This document shows, piece by piece, positions 1 through 7,857 of a stretch of 64,000 nucleotides of DNA. Within the stretch, counting starts at the first letter, position 1; each line of letters starts with the position of its first letter. A model generated the notes under the pieces. The model had not been told where the DNA came from, did no database searches, and was given only the letters and a program-made list of their open reading frames with translations. The DNA lies in contig NZ_SDMO01000004.1 in assembly GCF_004798905.1 (NCBI RefSeq), positions 124,001 through 188,000 on the forward strand, in the 5' to 3' direction. The translations under genes and the position numbers were made by a program. This DNA comes from Halomonas borealis. GTDB taxonomy: Bacteria > Pseudomonadota > Gammaproteobacteria > Pseudomonadales > Halomonadaceae.

Positions 1-341
1 CCATTGCCATGCCAGAGCTGGCCTGCCAGAAGGTCGAGGACCACTACGTGCTGCGTGATGGGGCCAGCGGCTTGTTCCTGGCGGCCAGCAAGTTCCCCAA
101 GAATCGCGAGACCCGGCCGCCGCTGGTGATCGAGCTCAAGGCCCATGCCGAGGAGTTGCCGGACAAGTACCGCTACCTGCTCGATGCGCCCGATGCCGAC
201 CCGGACGGTCGTCCGGCCCAGATTCGCTTCTCGCGCAAGGCCAAGGCGCAGTTCCTGATGACCGAAGACAACGGCAAGGCCACCGGCTGGAAGGCCACCT
301 TCGATGCCGGCAAGTGGCAGGTGGAGGATAAGCGCAAGTGA
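1..341 (+). CDS. topA: DNA topoisomerase I, C-terminal fragment (5' end outside window)
   Basis: The reading frame is open from the first bases, so only the last ~112 residues are present. The segment carries the conserved C-terminal tail of Pseudomonas/Halomonas-type TopA, including CQKVEDHYVLRDGASGLFLA, FPKNRETR and the terminal KWQVEDKRK. In this family the C-terminal zinc-ribbon-like repeats bind single-stranded DNA and help relax negative supercoils; the catalytic tyrosine domain lies upstream of the window. An ATG at 9 is internal and not the real start. The stop (339-341) overlaps the GTG start of the next gene, so the two are probably cotranscribed. Identity rests on recognition of the C-terminal family pattern. 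Confidence 0.85.
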   Translation, partial: IAMPELACQKVEDHYVLRDGASGLFLAASKFPKNRETRPPLVIELKAHAEELPDKYRYLLDAPDADPDGRPAQIRFSRKAKAQFLMTEDNGKATGWKATFDAGKWQVEDKRK

Positions 342-802
342 CCCCGAGGGCCCGCACCAATCAGTTGCTCTATCAGGCCGAGTTGCTGCTGGCGACGCCC
401 GGCGGCGATGACGAGCACGCCGAGGCGCGCCGCATGGCCGCCGAGGAGGGGGCGCTGGCGATGTTCGAGCTGGCGCTGGAGTCGTTGCTTCGTGAGGTGA
501 CCGAGCACGCCGGCCTCGAGCGCCACGACTGGCGTGAGCTGCTGGCGCCCGAGGGCGAGTCGTTGGCCGAACTCGAGCGGCTGCGCGGGCTGGTGCAGCG
601 ACCTGACAGCTGGCTGGCCCGGCTGCTATCCCGCTTCCAGGCGCTGCACGGCAGCGAGGGCGTGGCGCGCCGTACCAGCGGAGCGGCGCAGGGGCTGATC
701 GCCGTGGGCAGCGCCGCCGCCCTGGGCGACGAACTGCGCGACTGCCTGGCGGCGGCCAAGCGCGAAATCACCGAACTGCGCCAGACCAGCGAGGAGTGGT
801 GA
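338..802 (+). CDS. DUF6586 family protein downstream of topA
   Basis: A 154-residue, alanine/leucine-rich, mostly helical protein without signal peptide or membrane segment. It begins RTNQLLYQAELLL, resembling the conserved hypothetical protein that follows topA in Pseudomonas (DUF6586). The start is GTG at 338, overlapping the topA stop, with GGAGG at 323-327. No catalytic motif is visible and the function is unknown. The four-base overlap indicates translational coupling to topA. The family name rests on gene context and the N-terminal pattern; the reading frame itself is secure. Confidence 0.75.
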   Translation: MTPRARTNQLLYQAELLLATPGGDDEHAEARRMAAEEGALAMFELALESLLREVTEHAGLERHDWRELLAPEGESLAELERLRGLVQRPDSWLARLLSRFQALHGSEGVARRTSGAAQGLIAVGSAAALGDELRDCLAAAKREITELRQTSEEW

Positions 803-1169
803 GGCCGGGAGTCGCTGGCGTGCTCTTATCGTCACCTTGCGCGTCGATGGCGGCATGAGTGTCGACAGCGGCCGGTTTTCGAGTGCATTGATGAGGCCTG
901 AATCGCCCCAGATATGTCGCTTTAAGGAGACGCCGGTTCCCGGAGAATGATATGGAGCGCGTGATCCGCCACTCAAACGGCGCCACTACGCCCTGGATGT
1001 CGGGTGTCGCGGCTGGGAGACATTTGCCGAGCGATGCCCGCATGGTTCACGAAAAGACCTCTCGGGCGCTGCACGGGAGGCTGGCTTGGAATCGCGTTCG
1101 GCTATCGACTGACACCCGATGCTGGGATGCGATATAACGACCCCTTCGATTTTGGTTAACGACACTCTT
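803..1169. other. Intergenic stretch without a supported gene
   Basis: These 367 bases separate the topA-linked gene from the L,D-transpeptidase gene. A 61-codon frame at 952-1137 has a GGAG upstream of its ATG, but its Arg/His/Trp-rich composition looks non-coding. I see no terminator with a T tract and no clear promoter hexamers. Confidence 0.4.
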
Positions 1170-1796
1170 ATGACGCATCCTCGAGCATCGCGGCCGCTTT
1201 TGACGCGGCGTCGTTTCGCCCTGCTGGCGCTGAGCCTGCCCTTCTGGTCGGCTTCCGCGCCGGCAGCCCTGATGAACGAGGTGCGGGGCGATTTCGCGGT
1301 ACCCCGTTCGCCCGATGAGCTTTGGGTACTGGTCGATGATGCAGAAGAGCGCCTGAGCATCTTCCGCGGCGATCGCCTGGTGGAGAGTTTCTCGCCGATT
1401 TCCTTGGGGCGTGGAGGCGCCAGGTCCCAGCGTGTGGAAGGGGATCGCGTCACGCCGCTGGGCGAGTTCCGGGTGATGCGCTTCAATTACCACAGCAGGT
1501 ATCGCACCTTCGTCGGGCTGGATTACCCGACCCCGACTCATGCGCGTATGGCCCTGGCGTCAGGGGTCTACAGCCAGCAGGACTACGACGACTACTTCAG
1601 CTACTACCGTCGACACGGTACACCGCCTCAAGAAACGGCGCTGGGTGGTTATATCGGTATCCATGGCGTCGGCGTGGCCGACCCGGAGATCCATCGCCGG
1701 TTTCATTGGACCAGTGGTTGCGTCGCGGTCACCGACCGTCAGATCGATACCCTGTCGTCGATGATCGACATTGGCACGCGGGTCGTCATCCGCTAG
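1170..1796 (+). CDS. L,D-transpeptidase (YkuD) family protein with Tat-like signal
   Basis: A 208-residue exported protein with a YkuD catalytic core. The active-site signature is visible as IGIHG (His near residue 165) followed by HWTSGCVAVTD (nucleophilic Cys near 184). Such enzymes form 3-3 peptidoglycan crosslinks or attach lipoprotein to peptidoglycan in the periplasm. The frame is open from an ATG at 1119, but I choose the ATG at 1170 because it places a twin-arginine stretch, LTRRRFALLAL, near the N terminus, followed by a hydrophobic segment and ASA/APA cleavage options. Neither start has a strong Shine-Dalgarno. The next gene encodes an Lpp-like lipoprotein, a plausible substrate for crosslinking, though that pairing is inference. 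Confidence 0.82.
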   Translation: MTHPRASRPLLTRRRFALLALSLPFWSASAPAALMNEVRGDFAVPRSPDELWVLVDDAEERLSIFRGDRLVESFSPISLGRGGARSQRVEGDRVTPLGEFRVMRFNYHSRYRTFVGLDYPTPTHARMALASGVYSQQDYDDYFSYYRRHGTPPQETALGGYIGIHGVGVADPEIHRRFHWTSGCVAVTDRQIDTLSSMIDIGTRVVIR

Positions 1797-1973
1797 GCTT
1801 TACATGCGCTAAGGACGTTCTAGCCGGTAGGCGTGCGTCGCCACGAGAGGCGATACATTTGACGCCGCCGGCTTGCAGCAGGCATTGTTGCTGCAGTAGA
1901 AACTGCAACTAGCAGGACGCCTGGTCATCAGGCATCACCAATGTAGTACCAAGGAAGATCCAAGGAGAACACT

Positions 1974-2237
1974 ATGACTCTCAAGACTACTCTGAAGCTG
2001 TCCGCCGCTGCCGCCTCTCTCGCCGTTCTGGCCGGTTGCGCCTCCTCTGGCGCCCTGGACGAGGTCCGTACGACTGCCGAGTCCGCTCAGGCTGATGCCG
2101 CCGAAGCCCGCAGCATCGCGAGCCAGGCGCAGAACACCGCCAACCAGGCGCAGCGCGACGCCCAGGCGGCTCTGCAGCTGTCGCAGAAGAACCGCGAAGA
2201 GATGAACCGCATGTTCGAGAGCTCCATGCGCAAGTAA
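1974..2237 (+). CDS. Lpp/OprI-type major outer-membrane lipoprotein
   Basis: A small 87-residue lipoprotein. Residues 1-22 form a signal peptide with lipobox LAGC (acylated Cys22). The mature part is an alanine-rich helix with repeated AQ/QA heptads (ESAQADAAEARSIASQAQ), as expected for the Ala-zipper trimer of Lpp/OprI. It ends MFESSMRK; the terminal lysine is the residue joined to peptidoglycan in Lpp-like proteins. AAGGAGAA precedes the ATG. A strong terminator follows at 2284-2316, so the gene is monocistronic, as usual for abundant Lpp. The upstream L,D-transpeptidase could be its anchoring enzyme (inference). Confidence 0.88.
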   Translation: MTLKTTLKLSAAAASLAVLAGCASSGALDEVRTTAESAQADAAEARSIASQAQNTANQAQRDAQAALQLSQKNREEMNRMFESSMRK

Positions 2238-2283
2238 GTCGGCAGTGCGCCGACCAGGTTTCAGACCTGGTGGTGCCACGACG

Positions 2284-2316
2284 GGCCACCCCTCGCAAGA
2301 GGGGTGGCCTTTTTTT
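2284..2316 (+). terminator. Rho-independent terminator of the lpp-like gene
   Basis: Perfect 10-bp stem GGCCACCCCT / AGGGGTGGCC (2284-2293 and 2300-2309) with a 6-base loop, followed by seven T (2310-2316). Confidence 0.93.
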
Positions 2317-2646
2317 GTCCGCTTCTCCGGTCACGCCGAACGATTGGCGTGGCCGCATGGCGGGCCGGGCGACGGGGTGTCGCACCGCAAGCGTTATGTC
2401 TTGCTCCTCTGCTGCGGTGCTAGCCGCACCGACTCATGTAAGAGATATCTGATCGTGGTGTAAGAATAGATGCATCTCTATGTAAGATTTCTTTTTTATC
2501 AATAGTTTAAGTTTTTGGTGAAAATTCGGCTCCTGTTCATGCCCTGTGTTCCTGCATACGCTTCCCTTAGCAAGACAGTCATCCTCATCCGGCATCGAAC
2601 CCCCAGTGGTCAACGATGCTTCTGGAAAATAAAGAGGGGCATAACG
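2317..2646. other. Upstream region of the repeat lipoprotein gene
   Basis: A 330-base gap. Its first part is ordinary GC-rich DNA. From about 2437 it turns AT-rich and holds three phased TGTAAGA repeats (annotated separately) and poly-T stretches. A TTG at 2515 opens the lipoprotein frame, but the real start is taken as ATG 2647. No -10/-35 pair stands out. Confidence 0.45.
2437..2502 (+). promoter_or_regulatory. Three TGTAAGA direct repeats at exact 22-bp spacing
   Basis: TGTAAGA occurs at 2437-2443, 2459-2465 and 2481-2487, giving a 22-bp start-to-start period (about two helical turns). Between copies two and three lies the perfect palindrome AGATGCATCT (2468-2477). Phased direct repeats of this kind are typical of tandem response-regulator binding sites. 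The regulator is unknown. The array ends about 145 bp before the ATG of the repeat lipoprotein. Confidence 0.5.
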
Positions 2647-4362
2647 ATGGCAGGGAACACAGAGCTCAAGACGCGTCTCTCCCCCCTGACAGCGCTGGTG
2701 CTGGCGATCTCGCTGGCCGGTTGCAGCGGGAGCTCGGACATCTCTCAGCCGCTCGATGGCGGCAACGGTGGCATGGAATCCGGCGGCGGTGATGGCACCG
2801 ATGGTGGCAATGGTTCCGGCGGTGGTAACGGCTCCGATGGTGGTGATGACCCCGGTGATGGGGGTGGTGGCGATGACCCCGGTGATGGGGGTGGTGGCGA
2901 TGGCCCCGGTGATGGGGGTGGTGACGATGGTTCAGGCGATACGTCTACCAGCAGTGAGCGGGTCATTCGGGATGCCGCCGACGCCACGGGGGCGGTGGGC
3001 AACACCGTCACGACGCTGGGTGGCAAGATTCAGCAGGTGAATCCGCCCGTGGTCAGTAGCGTGACCGATGGTACCGGCCAGGTCGTCAAGGACTTGGGCG
3101 GCGGCGTCGACAGCCAGTCCTCGGGGCTACGTGATGGGCTCGGCAACCTCAGCGAGAACGACAATGCCCTGGGCACGACCCTTGGCGGCGCGACGGGGCT
3201 GGTGTCACAGGCCGGCAAGGCCGTCAGCAGCACGGGCGGCATCGTCGAGGGGCTGGGCTCCTTGCCGGTGCTGATGCAGGTGGAAGATGGCACCGGGGTG
3301 CTTGCCAGCGCGGGCGGCACGGTCGACCAGCTCGGCGCCACGATCACCGCGGTGGGTGATCGCCTGACCGTCACGCTGACCGACGAAGACGGCCATCTGT
3401 CGGGCCTGACGCGCGAGCTGACCGGTGTGGTCAGGCCGTTGGTCGTGAACCTGGAAGGCACCACGCAGCGACTCGGTGATGCACTGGTGGTCGGCCCCGT
3501 GGGGAGTCGCCTGTTGGGTAAAGCCGGGGGTGCCGTCGTGTTGCTGGGCGAACGACTGGGAGACAGGGTGAAGCTCGCAGGCGTCGGAGACCTGGTGACC
3601 TCCACCGGGCAGTTGGTGGACGATGCCGGTGGCCTCTTGTCCTCGAATGGTGGCAATGGCGACCTGCTGGGCGACGTCAGCGATGGTAACGGCGGCTTGC
3701 TGGACGGCGTGACCGGCGGCCTGCTGGTCGGTGGTGACGGCGGAATCGTCGGCGATGACGGCCTATTGGCGGGTGGCTTGTCTTCTGGCGGCGGCCTGCT
3801 CGGCGGTGACGGTGGTCTGCTTGGCGGTGTGACCGGTGGCGATGGTGGCCTGCTGGGCGGCGTGACCGGTGGCGATGGTGGCCTGCTGGGTGGCGTCACC
3901 GGCGGCGATGGTGGCCTGCTGGGTGGCGTGACCGGCGGCGATGGTGGCCTGCTGGGTGGCGTGACCGGCGGCGATGGTGGCCTGCTGGGCGGCGTGACCG
4001 GTGGCGATGGTGGCCTGCTGGGTGGCGTGACCGGTGGCGACGACGGTCTGTTGGGTGGCGTTACCGGCGGTGACGGTGCTCTGCTGGGCAGTGTGAGCGG
4101 TGGCGATGGTGCGGGTGGCGGCTCGCTGGGTGGCGATGGTGGCCTGCTCGGTGGTGTCTCCCATACCGTGGACGGCGTGACCGACGCCGTGGATGGCGTG
4201 AGCGGTGGCGCGCTGAGCGGTGTGACCGGCACCGTGGATGACCTGACGAGTGGCCAGTCGGGTGGCGGCGGCGTCGGTAAGGATGAGGCCGATGCCGGAA
4301 GCGATGCCGGCGGCGGAGGGCTGCTCGATAAGGTGGTCGGCGGTCTGCTGGGTCGGCCCTGA
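2647..4362 (+). CDS. Glycine-rich tandem-repeat lipoprotein (collagen-like repeat type)
   Basis: A 571-residue secreted lipoprotein. The start is ATG 2647, preceded by AGAGGGG. The signal peptide ends in lipobox SLAGC (Cys26). Residues ~35-98 are a Gly/Asp spacer with three 9-residue repeats. Residues ~100-330 form a Val/Leu/Gly region with recurring VTxLGG, GTGxV and LGDxL patterns. Residues 387-485 hold nine 11-residue GDGGLLGGVTG repeats, the last two degenerate. The tail contains VDGVTDAVDGVSGG and ends in a Gly-rich stretch. Databases often label similar proteins collagen-like, but a strict G-X-Y pattern is not seen. The next gene encodes a TpsB-type transporter, suggesting surface export. 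Function (adhesin, matrix or cell-surface polymer) is inferred. Confidence 0.85.
   Translation: MAGNTELKTRLSPLTALVLAISLAGCSGSSDISQPLDGGNGGMESGGGDGTDGGNGSGGGNGSDGGDDPGDGGGGDDPGDGGGGDGPGDGGGDDGSGDTSTSSERVIRDAADATGAVGNTVTTLGGKIQQVNPPVVSSVTDGTGQVVKDLGGGVDSQSSGLRDGLGNLSENDNALGTTLGGATGLVSQAGKAVSSTGGIVEGLGSLPVLMQVEDGTGVLASAGGTVDQLGATITAVGDRLTVTLTDEDGHLSGLTRELTGVVRPLVVNLEGTTQRLGDALVVGPVGSRLLGKAGGAVVLLGERLGDRVKLAGVGDLVTSTGQLVDDAGGLLSSNGGNGDLLGDVSDGNGGLLDGVTGGLLVGGDGGIVGDDGLLAGGLSSGGGLLGGDGGLLGGVTGGDGGLLGGVTGGDGGLLGGVTGGDGGLLGGVTGGDGGLLGGVTGGDGGLLGGVTGGDGGLLGGVTGGDDGLLGGVTGGDGALLGSVSGGDGAGGGSLGGDGGLLGGVSHTVDGVTDAVDGVSGGALSGVTGTVDDLTSGQSGGGGVGKDEADAGSDAGGGGLLDKVVGGLLGRP
2845..2925 (+). repeat. Three 27-bp tandem repeats inside the lipoprotein gene
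   Basis: Three consecutive 27-bp units (2845-2871, 2872-2898, 2899-2925) encode GDDPGDGGG-type spacer repeats. The first two are identical and the third differs at a few bases. The unit is a multiple of three, so copy-number change would keep the frame. Confidence 0.85.
3805..4101 (+). repeat. Nine 33-bp tandem repeats inside the lipoprotein gene
   Basis: Nine head-to-tail 33-bp units encode GDGGLLGGVTG. Units one to seven are identical at protein level and differ only at synonymous third positions. Units eight and nine carry substitutions (GDDGLLGGVTG, GDGALLGSVSG). The near-identity of the central units suggests recent expansion by slippage or unequal recombination. Confidence 0.93.
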
Positions 4363-4387
4363 TCCCGCTATCACGCCTTAGGTATTA

Positions 4388-4413
4388 GGGCCCGGCGAAC
4401 GCCGGGCCCTTTT
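4388..4413 (+). terminator. Rho-independent terminator after the repeat lipoprotein
   Basis: Stem GGGCCCGGC / GCCGGGCCC (4388-4396, 4401-4409) with loop GAAC and a TTTT tail. It lies 25 bp after the stop codon. Confidence 0.82.
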
Positions 4414-4635
4414 CCGTGTGGGCGCCTTGTGGCCGGCAGCGGCCGATGGGCGGCCTGAACGATCGTATTCATGCGCCCGCTCCATGGTTGCCATAGGGCA
4501 TGAGATTTATACTAATCTGACTTCAGTCTTCGGTATGAAACGCTTCGATAAAGCGGCGAAGCCGGTGTGCCCAACGCTCACACGATAATGCTGCGACGGC
4601 GCATGGGGAACTGAATAAAACGCAGGGACAACAAT

Positions 4636-5304
4636 ATGATGCCAAGGTTAGGCGGGCACCGGGTGCAATGGGATGTCGTTCCGCTGATACTCGTATCGGT
4701 ATGCGGGTTGTCATCGACCGACGCTCAGGCGGACGATCTACCGTCGTGGATCGACGAGCGTCAGCCGACCATGAGGCCTCCGGTTCAGGATGTGCTGGAG
4801 CGACAGCGTGACAGTGGTGGGGAGGTCAGCCTGCCCGGCGCCGCCGGCAGGATGAGCCCCGAGACACAGGTGCCGGTGGCCAGCGTCAGGATCCGTGGCG
4901 GGAGTGTCTTCGATCTGGATACCCTGAGCGCTCCTCTGCAGCCTCTCGTGGGGCAGCGGGTGGCCGTGAGTCGCCTGGTCGAGGCCGCGGAACAGATTAC
5001 CCAACGCTACCAGGATGCAGGCTACCCGCTTTCCTACGCCTACCTCCCTGGCAACAACTTCCAGAACGATACCCTGACCGTGATCGTGGTCGAGGGATAC
5101 ATCGCCCGCACCGAGATCGCCGTGGAGGATACGGCGGTGGCCCAGCGCGTGGAACGTCTGGCGTCGCGGATGCTAGAAGAGCGCCCACTGACGCGCGAGA
5201 CCTTCGAGCGTTACACGGGGCTTATCGAGCGCATTCCGGGAGCGCGTTTGAGCGTCAAGGCCGTCCGGCGCCACTACGTTGCGCGTCGAGCAACGCGAAA
5301 GTGA
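4636..5304 (+). pseudogene. TpsB (FhaC/ShlB) outer-membrane transporter, 5' part: signal peptide and POTRA domains
   Basis: The 222-residue product starts with a signal peptide (ATG 4636, possibly 4639; cleavage near DAQA-DDL). It then has a Gln/Pro/Arg-rich linker and two POTRA-like domains. POTRA1 spans roughly residues 75-155 (VASVRIRGGSVFDLDTL to VVEGYIARTEI) and POTRA2 follows (RPLTRETFERYTGLIERIPG). In two-partner secretion, POTRA domains receive the exoprotein in the periplasm. The frame runs into a stop at 5302, but the natural continuation (ATTLRVEQRES) is in the next frame. The gene is therefore broken by one added base (or two lost) around 5251-5275. A TATACT -10-like hexamer lies at 4508-4513. 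It could be a real mutation or a sequencing error. Confidence 0.78.
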
Positions 5305-6373
5305 TCGCATCGATGCGGGCCTGACGCTCGGCGGCGGTGACAAGAACGATACCCAGGTGATCGGCAACCTGGCCCTGCACAGTCACACCCCCTATGCGGA
5401 GACGCTCTCCTTCGCCTACCTGATGCCGGTCGATAACGACGATACCTTCTATGCGGCGCAGTATCGCCAGGAGCTTGGCACCGATGGCCTGCGCCTGACG
5501 ATGAGCGCCCAGCGCTTCGAGGGGGACGAGGAAGAAACCGCCGTGGTGGGTGGGCTGCCCTATGAGGTGGCCCAAGAGAAGGAGCGCGACCGCTATCGCC
5601 TGGGCTTCGATTACCCGCTGGTGTTGGAGCGCCACCGTCTGTGGAACATCGCGGCTAATATTGAGCATCTCAATGAGACCGCCGACTATCGCTATCGCTC
5701 GGACATCGGCCCCGACCTGGTGGCGCGTCAGGAGCTGCGCTATTCGACCCTCGAACTAGGCACGCGTTATCGTCAGGGCAGTGCCGATCGGCGCCTCGAG
5801 GCGAGCGCCGAGGTACGCCAGGGCATCGACCTGGGCGCTAGCCGTACCACGTCGCGTGTGCGCAACGTCGTCAACGGCTTCCAGGGGGAGGGCATTGGTA
5901 CAGAGGAGTTGAAGTTCACCCGCTTCGCGCTACAGGGCCGCTGGCTCGAGGCATTGACGCCGAGCCTGCGCCTGTCGATGCGCATGACGGGTTTCTGGTC
6001 GGAGGATGATCTACCGGCGCCGGAGCACGGCCAATACGGCGCCAGCCGTTTCGCGCGTGGTTACGACGACGGTGAGGCCGAAGGCGAGCGCGGTTATGCC
6101 GGCGAGGTCGAGCTGCGCTATCGCCATGCGCTAGCGTCTTCCTGGGCCTCGCATGTCGCGCCTTACCTGGTCGTGGACGGGGCGCATACCGAGTTCAACG
6201 GCAACGAGCTGGAATACGACCTGGCCTCGGTGGCGACCGGGTTCGAGCTAAGCCATGGCGATGTGTATCGCCTGGGGCTCGAGTATGCCTATCCCATCGG
6301 TGATCGTCCCGTGGAGGATGCGTCTCGGGAAGGGCGGATCAATGCGCGCCTGAGCTGGGACTTCGGCGGCTGA
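5252..6373 (+). pseudogene. TpsB (FhaC/ShlB) outer-membrane transporter, 3' part: beta-barrel
   Basis: This frame is open from 5252, just after a stop, and an in-frame TTG lies at 5279. It continues the upstream POTRA fragment after a +1 shift. It encodes about 370 residues of alternating amphipathic beta strands typical of the 16-strand TpsB barrel and ends RINARLSWDFGG, an aromatic terminus expected for BAM-assembled proteins. The loop-6 signature appears as FARGYDDGEAEGERGY, the family's conserved (V)RG(Y/F) motif. The barrel shows no decay beyond the frameshift, which suggests a recent lesion, an assembly error, or low-level frameshifted expression. No TpsA exoprotein with a TPS domain is nearby; the only candidate cargo is the preceding repeat lipoprotein. 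Confidence 0.8.
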
Positions 6374-6601
6374 GACGTCGTGGGCTTGCCGGTACGCCAC
6401 GGGTGACCCTGTTGCATGATGCCGTGATCACCCTGGGGCTGGCGCTGGGGGCGAGCGTCATCGTCCACCGGCGTGAACCCTTCGGTGTCGACGAGTGACG
6501 CGAAGCCTTCTGATCCGGCGGCCTCGGGCCGCGCGGCGCACAGGCACGAAGCCAGCCATGATGAGGGCCGGCATCGCACTGATGCGTCGTGATCGAAACT
6601 C

Positions 6602-6630
6602 GAAGGGGCCCGGCATTGCCGGGCCCCTTC
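6602..6630. terminator. Convergent-gene hairpin between the TpsB gene and the L,D-transpeptidase gene
   Basis: Stem GAAGGGGCCCGGC / GCCGGGCCCCTTC (6602-6614, 6618-6630) with a 3-base loop between genes that face each other. Neither side has a long T run, so termination strength is uncertain. Apart from this hairpin, nothing else is recognised in 6374-6659. Confidence 0.55.
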
Positions 6631-6659
6631 GTTGTGCATACCGAGACGGTCGGGCGGCG

Positions 6660-7700
6660 TTAGCCCTGGGTCGTCTCGTTCGCCGTGGCCTCGGCGGAGA
6701 CCAGCTCGAGTTGCTCGTAGAAGCGTGGCGCGGGCTCGGGTTTCGGCGGCTCCTCCAGGGCGACCGGCATGCCACCCGGCACCTCCACGACTTCGCGCAG
6801 GCGGGAGTAGTCGACCGGGTAATCGAGCCCTTCGATGCTGGCATCCACCTGGTCCAGCGCCTCGGTAACGCGCTGGATGGTGGCGCCTTGCTCGTCGTCC
6901 AGGTAGGGGTAGGCTTGGACGTAGAGGGTGTCATCGGCCCAGCCCAGCTTGAAGTTCTCGTTGATGATCCGTACCTGGGTGCCCACCGAGATTTGGTCGA
7001 ACAGGGTCTCCACGTCGTCCGGCAGCATCCGCACGCAGCCATGCGTGACGCGCATGCCCACGCCTTCCGGCTTGTTGGTGCCGTGAATCAGGTAGCCGGG
7101 GATGCCGAGGCGCATCTTGCGGGTGCCCATGGGGTTGTCGGGCCCGGGTTTCACGACGCTCGGCAGCGGATTGCCGGCTTCTGCGTGCTCGCGGCGAATG
7201 GAGGCGGGCGGGTACCAGGCGGGATTGCTGACCTTCTGGGTGATGGTGGTCTTGCCCAGCGGCGTTTTCCAATCCTGGCGGCCCACGCCCAGCGGGTAGG
7301 TCTGGACGGTGCGTGGTTCGCCTTCCACGGCCGGCGGATAATAGTAGAGGCGCATCTCGGCGACGTTGATCACGATGCCGGTCTGCGGCGCATCGGGCAG
7401 GATGAATTGGCCGGGGATCGTCACTTCGGTGCCTTCGCCGGGATACCAGACGCTGACATCCGGATTGGCGCGCACCATGCTCTGGTAGCCGATACCGTGT
7501 TCATGGCCGATATCGATCAGGGTGTCTTCCTCATCGGCCTCGACGGTCGTGACCTCGCCGATCAGGTCGCCTTCCTCGGGCAGCATGTAATAGCCACGAG
7601 GCAGGTCCTCGTTGGCCTGCAGCGGGGCGGCGAGGGCGGCGGTCAGCCCGACCAGTAGGGTCGTGCGGGCCAGCGAGCCGTGTAGGGGAGCACAGGTCAT
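6660..7700 (-). CDS. L,D-transpeptidase with LysM-like N-terminal domain (ErfK/YbiS type)
   Basis: A 346-residue periplasmic enzyme. A signal peptide (TLLVGLTAALAAPLQA) precedes a LysM-like segment (DTLIDIGHEHGIGYQSMVRA, then YPGEGTEVTIPG). The YkuD catalytic domain follows, starting near IVINVAEMRLYYY. The active-site stretch is LIHGTNKPEGVG followed by THGCVRM, with Cys near residue 222 and its invariant HGC(V/I)R context. This is the ErfK/YbiS/YcfS group, which crosslinks peptidoglycan or anchors Lpp in E. coli. The C-terminal ~100 residues are Pro/Glu-rich. The ATG at 7700 has only a weak ribosome-binding site. It lies downstream of mfd on the same strand with 157 bp between, so it may have its own promoter. 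Confidence 0.88.
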   Translation of the reverse strand: MTCAPLHGSLARTTLLVGLTAALAAPLQANEDLPRGYYMLPEEGDLIGEVTTVEADEEDTLIDIGHEHGIGYQSMVRANPDVSVWYPGEGTEVTIPGQFILPDAPQTGIVINVAEMRLYYYPPAVEGEPRTVQTYPLGVGRQDWKTPLGKTTITQKVSNPAWYPPASIRREHAEAGNPLPSVVKPGPDNPMGTRKMRLGIPGYLIHGTNKPEGVGMRVTHGCVRMLPDDVETLFDQISVGTQVRIINENFKLGWADDTLYVQAYPYLDDEQGATIQRVTEALDQVDASIEGLDYPVDYSRLREVVEVPGGMPVALEEPPKPEPAPRFYEQLELVSAEATANETTQG

Positions 7701-7857
7701 CTTGGTCGTCTCGTCTGATGGATCGTGGACGTCCGCCTCGTGGCCGAGGCGGACACCCTTGGGCGTTAGAGTGCCCGAGCCGGCGTCGGTTCGCCAGTGG
7801 GACAGGATTACGGTTCGAGGCGCGAGGGTGTTCTCGTCTCTCGCTTCCTCGCCCCTG

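Noticed and set aside
952..1137. 61-codon frame with a GGAG-like ribosome-binding site
   Set aside because: Composition (many Arg, Trp and His) looks like random GC-rich DNA, with no recognisable motif or neighbour linkage.
2515..2646. N-terminal extension of the repeat lipoprotein from TTG 2515
   Set aside because: The extension would bury the signal peptide and lacks a ribosome-binding site, whereas ATG 2647 has both.
3805..4101. CRISPR-like or mobile array
   Set aside because: The repeats are directly adjacent 33-bp coding units without spacers, so this is a coding tandem repeat.
4485..4513. Sigma-70 promoter before the TpsB gene
   Set aside because: TATACT is good but no acceptable -35 lies at 16-18 bp, and TTGCCA is only 14 bp away.
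6495..7658. 387-codon plus-strand frame opposite the L,D-transpeptidase
   Set aside because: Shadow of the minus-strand gene, a usual artefact of high-GC coding DNA.
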